A stretch of 8,298 nt of DNA, from contig JAFNWA010000322.1 in the NCBI GenBank assembly GCA_017383665.1, forward strand, positions 1-8,298, in the 5' to 3' direction. The DNA comes from Bacteroidaceae bacterium (GTDB lineage Bacteria > Bacteroidota > Bacteroidia > Bacteroidales > Bacteroidaceae). A program made the translations under genes and the position numbers. The notes under the pieces were generated by a model. It was not told where the DNA came from and ran no database searches. It saw only the letters and a program-made list of their open reading frames with translations. Below, piece by piece: positions 1 to 6,610 of the stretch. Within the stretch, counting starts at the first letter, position 1. Each line of letters begins with the position of its first letter.

Positions 1-359
1 TACTCCTCCATTTTTTCCTTGGAACCTATTTGCTGCATCACATAGTCCATCTGCATCTCCACCTGTCGCATGATGTTAGCCTCATCAATCTCGATACTAT
101 CAATGGCAGCCTGATGTAGAAAAAGTTGCTGAACCGCCAAATCCTCACCTACGACACAGTATGGATCACCCTCGAATACTCTACCTGAAGCAACCCAATA
201 GCGGATAGCCTCTTCTATATCTGAACGCAATATAGACTTGTCACCAACGACCCACTCAACTCTATCAATGACATTGTCCTGAGCAATCGTAAACTGTGAA
301 GTCAATGTCAAAGACATTGAGCAGAACAACCATTTTATAAAATCCTTCTTGATATTCAT
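1..359 (-). CDS. surA: SurA-type periplasmic chaperone / peptidyl-prolyl isomerase, 5' part only
   Basis: This is the N-terminal 119 codons of a gene that continues past the left edge. SurA-type proteins escort unfolded outer-membrane proteins through the periplasm. The ATG at 359 is followed by a secretory signal: Lys4-Lys5, a hydrophobic stretch at about residues 8-25, and a likely cleavage after Thr-Ile-Ala (residues 24-26), leaving Gln27 first. The mature start reads DNVIDRVEWVVGDKSILRSD, the usual opening of the SurA N-terminal chaperone domain, and the stretch EGDPYCVV and LFLHQAAIDSIEI matches Bacteroidales SurA as I remember it. The parvulin domains would lie outside the window, so isomerase activity cannot be judged. 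It starts 31 bases after the preceding lipoprotein gene and is probably cotranscribed with it. The family call is firm; the exact symbol is a little less so because two related genes precede it. Confidence 0.88.
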   Translation of the reverse strand, partial: MNIKKDFIKWLFCSMSLTLTSQFTIAQDNVIDRVEWVVGDKSILRSDIEEAIRYWVASGRVFEGDPYCVVGEDLAVQQLFLHQAAIDSIEIDEANIMRQVEMQMDYVMQQIGSKEKMEE

Positions 360-390
360 ATGCTATCTTTTACCCTTATGAAAGGTTAAA

Positions 391-1245
391 TTAGTGTATA
401 ATGAGTTTTCCATTCTGCAAAGCCTCTTCATAAAGTGAGCGCTTCACTGTTTTAATAAAATTGGCCTTTTTAGAATTCATCAACAACTCCTTGATTTCAT
501 CTGATACCATTTCCAATGGCTTTGTATCACTCTTTTGCAAGATAGAGTCGGCACAGACAAAATAGGTAAATTTACCCTCCTTGAACTCGATGATGTTTTT
601 ATTAAGGAGTCTATCCATGAGTTGCTGCTTTGTTAGCGGAACCTTGTGAACAAGATCAGCAAAAGGCATCCATTCCTCAGTGAAAAACTGATACTCATAC
701 CCGTTTTCGGTACAAAGTTTCTCCAGTTCCTCCAAATCTTCCTGCCCCTTGCGCAGACACCGGTTACGCACATCGCGCACCCTCTTAGCCTTTGAAGGAA
801 TCTGCACATAGAAGCCCTTTATGTATGGTTCGTCAAGTTCGAAAAGAGATTGCTGTTGTTCGTAAAAACCCAGAACCTCGGCATCGGTTATACCCGGGAG
901 CAGTTGCTGTGTTATCAACCTGTCCTGATAGACATTCTCTATTAGGCTCTTACGATAACTTTCAACCATTTTGTCAATCTCATCGGTTGCCACTACATTC
1001 TCCTTAGCCTTTTCATAGAACAACATATCTATTGCCCAACGCTCAATATAACTCTGCATAAAGGCCGCACTATCAGCCCTGTGCTGTTGCGCAAACATTA
1101 TATCAGCCTCATCTTTATACAAATGCACATCGCCGACGCTTGCCAAAGATGCCCTCTCCGCATAAGACACCTCTTCCCGGCATGCAAAAAGCAAAGCCGG
1201 GAGAGCTGACAGGCATATATATTTCCAAAATCCTTTGCCGAACAT
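391..1245 (-). CDS. SurA-like lipoprotein, probable chaperone without a clear parvulin domain
   Basis: This 284-residue protein is probably an envelope folding factor. The N-terminus is a lipoprotein signal: Lys4 and Lys8, a hydrophobic core, then the lipobox Leu19-Phe20-Ala21-Cys22, so Cys22 should be lipidated and the protein membrane-anchored. After it come a short strand (SVGDVHLYKDEAD, about residues 36-48) and a mostly helical region to about residue 135, the order seen at the start of SurA/PpiC proteins. The region where a parvulin domain would follow (YIKGFYVQIP, residues 141-150) lacks the usual His-Ile signature, and no C-terminal Gly-x-His-Ile motif is visible, so I infer a chaperone rather than an active isomerase. 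The ATG at 1245 has AGGAAAAACTG just upstream, a plausible ribosome site. It lies between a parvulin gene (76-base gap) and surA (31-base gap). The lipoprotein call is firm; the function rests on context and weak similarity. Confidence 0.75.
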   Translation of the reverse strand: MFGKGFWKYICLSALPALLFACREEVSYAERASLASVGDVHLYKDEADIMFAQQHRADSAAFMQSYIERWAIDMLFYEKAKENVVATDEIDKMVESYRKSLIENVYQDRLITQQLLPGITDAEVLGFYEQQQSLFELDEPYIKGFYVQIPSKAKRVRDVRNRCLRKGQEDLEELEKLCTENGYEYQFFTEEWMPFADLVHKVPLTKQQLMDRLLNKNIIEFKEGKFTYFVCADSILQKSDTKPLEMVSDEIKELLMNSKKANFIKTVKRSLYEEALQNGKLIIH

Positions 1246-1256
1246 CAGTTTTTCCT

Positions 1257-1270
1257 AATATTGCAATATT
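1257..1270. repeat. Perfect 14-base palindrome upstream of the lipoprotein gene
   Basis: AATATTGCAATATT reads the same on both strands and sits 11 bases before the ATG at 1245, within the 76-base gap between the parvulin and lipoprotein genes. It could be a site for a dimeric regulator or a weak RNA structure near the ribosome site. It is AT-rich, as Bacteroidetes gaps usually are, so chance is a real possibility. No promoter of the TTTG / TAnnTTTG form is evident beside it. Confidence 0.4.
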
Positions 1271-1321
1271 TTAAAGAATAAAAACAGTCGGTCCGCACAT
1301 AGTAGAACAAACACACATTGC

Positions 1322-2737
1322 TTATTCGTGATTATTAACTGTTTTTAATATTGTTTTATCTACCTTTACCTTATATTTTTTGCGAAGTGATTTAACCCAT
1401 TTCTCCTCAAGGAATTTCTGATAGTCGTTAGTGACCTTACCCTTCACATCCGTGTAGGTTTCAGGCGCATCAATCACTTTGCCATATACATCAGAAACAA
1501 CAAAACCACGACGGAGTTTTCCACCTTCACCCTGACCGAATACAGATTTATCGACAAAAGCATTGTCACCTATCGCAAAAACACCAACCTCTACACAAAC
1601 TGCACGGACAGAATCCTTTGGCAAATTAGCCTCAATGGCCGACTTGTAGTTCTCAAAAGCCTGATCGGCAAGAATACCCTTTACCATTTCAAGGTTCTCG
1701 ATACTATTTGCCTGTATCACTGCACCGCGGAAACGAGGTGTCTCAAATTTATAGCGTTTCTTGTTCTTCTTGAAATACTTTGCAATTCCTACCTCGTCAT
1801 CAGCAACCCTGTTCCAAACCTCGTGATTCGAAACTTCAAAGAAGAGTAGTCCTTCATAATACTCACGCATCAGATTACCGAATTCAGGATACTTGCTTTC
1901 AAGCAAACTATCCTCACGTGCCAAGGCCTCCTGAGGCGTCAAATCACCTCCGAATTCTTTTGCGAGGTCCTGCCCCCTCTTGATACGGGCAGCCTCGCGT
2001 ATATTCTGCTGCTCAAGCATGTTTATAATCGCAGGCTTATACTCTTCGAAAGAGCCGAATGGACGGGTCGAAATGCGTTTTACTATATGAAAACCGGCAG
2101 GAGACTCGAATGGAGCAGAATATGTTCCGTCAGCAATAGAATACGCAACCTGCTCAAACTCCGGATATACCTGACCACGCACAATCTCGAACGAACGGAG
2201 AGCCTGTGCCGGGATATTGAAATATCTGGCCACATCCTCAAATGTCTTGCCGTCATTGAGCATAGCGTATGCCGAGTCTATTCTTTCCTTCGCCAACTTG
2301 ATATCGGCCTGCGGAGCAGTCTGCTTCGCAAGGAAAACAATGTGAGCAACCTCGACAAAACCATCACAACCTATTGTTGCAGAGTCCTTTGCATATATCT
2401 TATAGGCCTCATCGTTTATAAAACAGGTATCTACAAGGTAATTCTCTGCCATAAGGTTACGGTCGCGTTTATACTCCTCCTTAAACGAAGACAATGTATC
2501 AAGCCTGAGAGCCTCAGCCTCTGCAACCTTCAATTTGAAATCAATATACATGGGCAGATACTCCTCAACAGTCTGCCCCTCACCTGCAAGATTCGTATTG
2601 TTCTTATTGAAAGCGTACTCAAACTCCGAGCGCGTTACCTCCTTGCCATTAACGCGCATAAGCACAGGATCTGATACCTGTGCCAATGCCGTAGTGGACA
2701 CCAACAAAAGAGATGCTGCTACATTCTTAAATTTCAT
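1322..2737 (-). CDS. Secreted parvulin-type peptidyl-prolyl cis-trans isomerase
   Basis: This 471-residue periplasmic foldase would catalyse cis-trans isomerisation of prolyl bonds and help fold exported proteins. I chose the ATG at 2737 because it gives a clean signal peptide (Lys2, Lys4, hydrophobic core, Ala17-Leu18-Ala19 cleavage before Gln20). The same frame stays open upstream to 2905, but that extension lies inside guaB and encodes nothing secretory. Residues 24-120 form a SurA-like N-terminal part (LMRVNGKEVTRSEFEYAF). A parvulin domain spans about 127-222, with AHIVF at 131-135, DGKTFEDVARYF at 162-173 and the closing GFHIVKRI at 215-222. The remaining 250 residues have no clear parvulin motif and resemble the C-terminal half of Bacteroidetes isomerases of this class. 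It begins 10 bases after the guaB stop, with AAAGAGAG between, so the two are almost certainly cotranscribed. No symbol is assigned because PpiC, PpiD and SurA are not separable here. Confidence 0.9.
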   Translation of the reverse strand: MKFKNVAASLLLVSTTALAQVSDPVLMRVNGKEVTRSEFEYAFNKNNTNLAGEGQTVEEYLPMYIDFKLKVAEAEALRLDTLSSFKEEYKRDRNLMAENYLVDTCFINDEAYKIYAKDSATIGCDGFVEVAHIVFLAKQTAPQADIKLAKERIDSAYAMLNDGKTFEDVARYFNIPAQALRSFEIVRGQVYPEFEQVAYSIADGTYSAPFESPAGFHIVKRISTRPFGSFEEYKPAIINMLEQQNIREAARIKRGQDLAKEFGGDLTPQEALAREDSLLESKYPEFGNLMREYYEGLLFFEVSNHEVWNRVADDEVGIAKYFKKNKKRYKFETPRFRGAVIQANSIENLEMVKGILADQAFENYKSAIEANLPKDSVRAVCVEVGVFAIGDNAFVDKSVFGQGEGGKLRRGFVVSDVYGKVIDAPETYTDVKGKVTNDYQKFLEEKWVKSLRKKYKVKVDKTILKTVNNHE

Positions 2738-2747
2738 TTCTCTCTTT

Positions 2748-4229
2748 TTATTCAGGACGACTATAATTTGGAGCCTCGCTAGTAATTGAAACATCATGAG
2801 GATGACTCTCGAGCACACCGGCATTTGTAATGCGCACGAATTTGGCATGGTGCAAAGCCTCAATATCTTTTGCGCCGCAGTAACCCATGCCTGAACGCAA
2901 ACCACCGACCAACTGGTATATCACCTCGAAGAGCGTACCCTTATAAGGAACTCGTGCTGCAATACCCTCTGGCACAAGCTTCTTCTTATCAGCTGTATCA
3001 GCTTGGAAATAACGGTCTTTAGAGCCATTTTCCATAGCCTCCAATGAACCCATACCTCGATATGATTTGAACTTGCGGCCATTAAAGATAATTGTATCAC
3101 CGGGAGACTCCTCTGTTCCGGCAACAAGCGAACCAATCATAACACAATAACCACCTGCAGCCAAAGCCTTTACGACATCACCTGAGTAACGCAAACCACC
3201 ATCAGCAATCAAAGGAACACCAGTACCCTCAAGAGCCTTGGCAACATCATATACGGCAGACAACTGAGGAACACCTACACCAGCAACAACGCGTGTTGTA
3301 CAGATTGAACCAGGACCGATACCCACCTTAACAGCATCCGCACCTGCATCTGCAAGCATCTTGGCAGCCTCACCTGTTGCGACATTACCAACTACAATAT
3401 CAATCTGTGGGAAGAGAGCCTTTGCCTCCTTCAGTTTCTGGATAACACCTGCCGAGTGACCATGAGCAGTGTCAATTACAACAGCGTCAACACCTGCATC
3501 TACAAGCGCTTTAATGCGTTCCATCGCATCACCTGTAACACCAACACCTGCAGCAACACGCAGACGCCCCTTGCTATCCTTGCAAGCCATTGGTTTATCC
3601 TTTGCCTTTGTAATATCCTTATATGTAATCAAACCAACCAGTTTACCCTCACCATCTACAACTGGCAATTTCTCAATCTTGTTTTCACGCAAAATCTTAG
3701 CTGCAGCCTCCATGTCGGTCTTCTGAGTTGTGACAACAAGCCTATCGGCTGGAGTCATAATTTCACATATTGGTCGTTCCATATTTGTTTCAAAACGCAA
3801 GTCACGATTGGTAACAATACCCACGAGTTTCTTGCAATCATCAACAACCGGGATACCGCCAATATGATATTCAGCCATAATGTCAAGAGCGTCCTTTACT
3901 GCTGAATTGGCCTGAATTGTCACAGGGTCATATATCATACCATTCTCAGCACGCTTTACAATTGCGACCTGATGAGCTTGAGCTTCAATAGACATATTCT
4001 TGTGGATAACACCGATACCGCCTTCACGGGCAATAGCAATAGCCATCTTGGCCTCAGTAACGGTATCCATGGCTGCTGTCACGAACGGCACATTAAGCTC
4101 GATATTTCTTGAGAACTTGGTTTTCAAAGAAACCCCCTTAGGCAAAACCTCAGAGTATGCGGGAATAAGCAATACATCGTCATAGGTCAAGCCGTCCATC
4201 ACAATCTTTTCTTTTATAAAATCATTCAT
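2748..4229 (-). CDS. guaB: Inosine-5'-monophosphate dehydrogenase
   Basis: GuaB oxidises IMP to XMP with NAD+, the rate-limiting step of guanine nucleotide synthesis, in the cytoplasm. The 493 residues are a normal full length. The catalytic barrel opens with MDGLTYDDVLLIPAYSEVLP. Two CBS domains are inserted at about residues 95-210 (GGIPVVDDCKKLVGIVTNRD and EKLPVVDGEGKLVGLITYKD). The catalytic loop GIGPGSICTTR puts the nucleophile at Cys310. The IMP phosphate-binding segment IADGGLRYSGD is at 341-351, the RGMGS loop at 391-395, and the mobile-flap Arg-Tyr dyad at 406-407 (SKDRYFQ). The end HDVSITSEAPNYSRPE is the usual bacterial terminus. The ATG at 4229 fits the usual N-terminus; Met11 is an internal alternative but would remove conserved residues. 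It sits 24 bases after recQ and 10 before the isomerase gene. Nothing is missing or broken. Confidence 0.98.
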   Translation of the reverse strand: MNDFIKEKIVMDGLTYDDVLLIPAYSEVLPKGVSLKTKFSRNIELNVPFVTAAMDTVTEAKMAIAIAREGGIGVIHKNMSIEAQAHQVAIVKRAENGMIYDPVTIQANSAVKDALDIMAEYHIGGIPVVDDCKKLVGIVTNRDLRFETNMERPICEIMTPADRLVVTTQKTDMEAAAKILRENKIEKLPVVDGEGKLVGLITYKDITKAKDKPMACKDSKGRLRVAAGVGVTGDAMERIKALVDAGVDAVVIDTAHGHSAGVIQKLKEAKALFPQIDIVVGNVATGEAAKMLADAGADAVKVGIGPGSICTTRVVAGVGVPQLSAVYDVAKALEGTGVPLIADGGLRYSGDVVKALAAGGYCVMIGSLVAGTEESPGDTIIFNGRKFKSYRGMGSLEAMENGSKDRYFQADTADKKKLVPEGIAARVPYKGTLFEVIYQLVGGLRSGMGYCGAKDIEALHHAKFVRITNAGVLESHPHDVSITSEAPNYSRPE

Positions 4230-4253
4230 ATAGCTATATATTTTTCTTTTCTA

Positions 4254-6428
4254 TCAGTTTCCTACTTCTGAAATGAATTTCACTCGCACAAGACGTATCT
4301 CCTCTTCGGTATACTCTCCGCCAAGTTCCTCAATAGCAACATCTATGGAATCTGTGGATGAGCCTTTGAAATAGTCATATATTTCATTCAAGTTCTCCTC
4401 GTCAAGAATCTCTTCAAGGAAATAGTCGATATTCAATTTCGTGCCGGAATATACGATAGACTCCACATCATCGAGCAGTTCATCAAACTCAACACCCTTG
4501 CTAATTGCCAAATCATCAAGCGCCACCTTCCGGTCAATTGCATTTATAATGGCAACCTTCAGCTTTGACTTGTTTGCTACTGTGCGTATGCGTATATCCT
4601 CGGGGCGATCAATTTCATTCTCCTCGCAATGACGCTTGATAAGAGCACAAAATTCCTCTCCATAACGCTTTGCCTTACCCTCTCCCACTCCTGGGATATT
4701 CTTCAGTTCATCAAGAGTCACAGGGTATGTCGTAGCCATTGCCTCCAGTGAAGGATCCTGGAATATCACATAGGGCGGCAGCTCCAACTGTTTTGACAAT
4801 TTCTTGCGAAGATTCTTAAGCATTGCAAAAAGTTCTGGATCAACAGCAAAGGTGCTTGTTGCCTGTACAACAGTCTCCTCCTCATCAAAATCTCTATCCT
4901 CGACAATCTTGAATGACACCGGTTTCTTCAAGAATGCATGCCCCTGTTTTGTAACCTTAAGCAGGCCATAGTTCTCGACATCCTTGTCAAGATAGCCGGC
5001 AATCAATGCTTGACGGATTACCGCATTCCAGCGTTTTGCATCCTCATCGTCACCACAGCCAAAACACTCGAGCTCATCATGATTATGCGAAATTATATCT
5101 GAGGTTTCCTTACCCAAAAGGACATCTATTACATAATCGGTTTTAAAATTCTCCTTCAACGCCAACACTGCCTCAATTACAGTCTCAAGCAACTCTTTTG
5201 CCTCCACCTGTTTTTTAGGAGTGAGACAGTTGTCACAATTACCACAATTTTCCACTTCGTAATTTTCACCAAAATAATGCAACAATAGTTTCCTGCGGCA
5301 AACAGAAGACTCAGCATACGCCGTTGTCTCATGCAATAACTGACGGCCGATATATTGTTCGGCAAGCGGTTTGCCCTCAAGAAACTTCTCCAATTTCTGT
5401 AAATCCTTGTTGTTATAAAAAGCGATGCACTGTCCCTCACCACCGTCACGGCCGGCACGGCCAGTCTCTTGATAATAACCTTCAAGGCTCTTTGGTATGT
5501 CATAATGTATCACATAGCGCACATCGGGTTTGTCAATACCCATGCCGAACGCAATAGTTGCAACAATGACATCTATTTTCTCCATAATGAAGTCGTCCTG
5601 AGTCTGCGACCTCATTGCCGAATCCATGCCGGCATGATATGCCTTTGCAGATATCTCATTCGTCTGCAGGATCTCGGCCAACTCCTCAACCTTCTTACGG
5701 CTCAAACAATATATTATACCAGACTTGCCTGGATTAGACTTAATGAACTTAATAATCTCTTTGTCCACATCCTTAGTCTTCGGGCGCACCTCATAGTAAA
5801 GGTTTGGGCGATTGAAAGAAGATTTAAAATCCGGTGCATCCTGAATCCCAAGATTTTTCTTTATATCATCACGAACCTTTGTTGTAGCCGTAGCCGTCAA
5901 TGCAATAATTGGAGCCTTACCAATCTCGTTCATTATAGGACGGATACGGCGATACTCCGGGCGGAAATCATGTCCCCACTCTGAAATACAATGAGCCTCA
6001 TCAATCGCATAGAACGAAATCTTAATGCTTTTCAAAAACTCCACATTGTCCTCTTTGGTCAAGGACTCGGGAGCGACATACAATAGCTTTGTCTTACCGG
6101 AAAGCACATCTTCCTTAACCTCCTCTATCGCCTGCTTTGTCAACGACGAGTTCAAGAAATGCGCCACGCCATCCTCTTCATTGAGATTTCTTATGGCATC
6201 AACCTGATTCTTCATCAAAGCTATAAGCGGAGAAATCACGATTGCGGTACCCTCCATTACAAGTGAAGGTAGCTGATAGCAAAGAGACTTTCCGCCTCCG
6301 GTAGGCATCAGGACAAAGGCATCATTGCCTGCAAGCAAGTTTTTGATGACCGCTTCCTGATCACCCTTAAACTTGTCAAAACCGAAGTTCTCCTTGAGAG
6401 CTTCTGTCAAATTACACTTCTTTGCCAT
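4254..6428 (-). CDS. recQ: ATP-dependent DNA helicase RecQ
   Basis: RecQ is a 3'-to-5' DNA helicase used in recombinational repair and rescue of stalled forks. The 724-residue protein shows the full set in order: Walker A MPTGGGKS (41-48), motif II DEAH (143-146) followed by the RecQ loop CISEWGHDFRPEYR, motif III LTATAT (177-182), motif V ATIAFGMGIDKPDVR (290-304) and motif VI QETGRAGRDG (320-329). Zinc ligands are Cys377, Cys395, Cys398 and Cys401. A winged-helix RQC domain follows at about 405-520 and an HRDC domain at about 531-600. The last ~120 residues extend beyond the 609-residue E. coli protein and look helical, with a possible helix-turn-helix near 636-660; long forms like this are usual in Bacteroidetes. 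The ATG at 6428 is the first gene start after the promoter at 6452-6484, so recQ probably heads the unit recQ-guaB-isomerase-lipoprotein-surA. Confidence 0.97.
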   Translation of the reverse strand: MAKKCNLTEALKENFGFDKFKGDQEAVIKNLLAGNDAFVLMPTGGGKSLCYQLPSLVMEGTAIVISPLIALMKNQVDAIRNLNEEDGVAHFLNSSLTKQAIEEVKEDVLSGKTKLLYVAPESLTKEDNVEFLKSIKISFYAIDEAHCISEWGHDFRPEYRRIRPIMNEIGKAPIIALTATATTKVRDDIKKNLGIQDAPDFKSSFNRPNLYYEVRPKTKDVDKEIIKFIKSNPGKSGIIYCLSRKKVEELAEILQTNEISAKAYHAGMDSAMRSQTQDDFIMEKIDVIVATIAFGMGIDKPDVRYVIHYDIPKSLEGYYQETGRAGRDGGEGQCIAFYNNKDLQKLEKFLEGKPLAEQYIGRQLLHETTAYAESSVCRRKLLLHYFGENYEVENCGNCDNCLTPKKQVEAKELLETVIEAVLALKENFKTDYVIDVLLGKETSDIISHNHDELECFGCGDDEDAKRWNAVIRQALIAGYLDKDVENYGLLKVTKQGHAFLKKPVSFKIVEDRDFDEEETVVQATSTFAVDPELFAMLKNLRKKLSKQLELPPYVIFQDPSLEAMATTYPVTLDELKNIPGVGEGKAKRYGEEFCALIKRHCEENEIDRPEDIRIRTVANKSKLKVAIINAIDRKVALDDLAISKGVEFDELLDDVESIVYSGTKLNIDYFLEEILDEENLNEIYDYFKGSSTDSIDVAIEELGGEYTEEEIRLVRVKFISEVGN

Positions 6429-6451
6429 TTTATAACATGCCTATTTGAAAA

Positions 6452-6484
6452 CAAAGTTATAAATATATAAATTAAAAGCACAAC
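6452..6484 (-). promoter_or_regulatory. Predicted Bacteroidetes-type promoter for the recQ-guaB-chaperone unit
   Basis: On the minus strand, TAACTTTG (6459 down to 6452) matches the Bacteroides -7 consensus TAnnTTTG exactly. GTTG (6484 down to 6481) supplies a -33 element 21 bases upstream, close to the known spacing. The start of transcription would fall near 6445, giving a leader of only about 17-20 bases before the recQ ATG. The AT-rich spacer contains TTTAATTTATATATTTA. The rest of the 182-base gap (6429-6610) holds the clpX terminator and no gene. The match is to a known consensus; activity is inferred. Confidence 0.6.
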
Positions 6485-6542
6485 TTTTTTTGAATATATT
6501 TTTGCAAAGGCAGTAAAAAAATCACCAACCCGACAAAGAAAC

Positions 6543-6568
6543 GGCAGGCTTCTGAAACGAAGCCTGCC
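6543..6568 (-). terminator. Intrinsic terminator downstream of clpX
   Basis: Read on the minus strand, GGCAGGCTTC and GAAGCCTGCC form a perfect 10-bp GC-rich stem around a 6-base loop (GTTTCA). It is followed by GTTTCTTTG, a short interrupted T tract. The hairpin begins 42 bases after the clpX stop codon and precedes the recQ promoter, the expected position for ending the clpP-clpX transcript. The plus-strand side lacks a T tract, which supports the minus orientation. The weak T run leaves room for some readthrough into recQ. Confidence 0.75.
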
Positions 6569-6610
6569 ACCAAATATACTTCAAAAGCCTTTAATATGTG
6601 TCAAACGCCA

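Noticed and set aside
1271..1321. Possible internal promoter in the gap before the lipoprotein gene
   Set aside because: TTTG is present but no TAnnTTTG lies at a suitable distance; the nearest candidate (TATTCTTT) misses the final G and is too far downstream.
2087..2674. Open frame of 195 codons on the plus strand, opposite the parvulin isomerase gene
   Set aside because: Antisense to a well-supported gene with a signal peptide and parvulin motifs; no domain, no promoter and no ribosome site of its own.
2738..2905. Longer N-terminus for the parvulin isomerase starting at 2905
   Set aside because: The extra 56 codons overlap the guaB 3' end in another frame and would bury a clean signal peptide that begins at 2737.
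3456..3905. Open frame of 149 codons on the plus strand, opposite guaB
   Set aside because: Antisense to the CBS domains and part of the barrel of GuaB; Cys- and Asn-rich translation with no family resemblance.
5469..5984. Open frame of 171 codons on the plus strand, opposite recQ
   Set aside because: It covers the region encoding conserved RecQ helicase motifs, and the product looks random.
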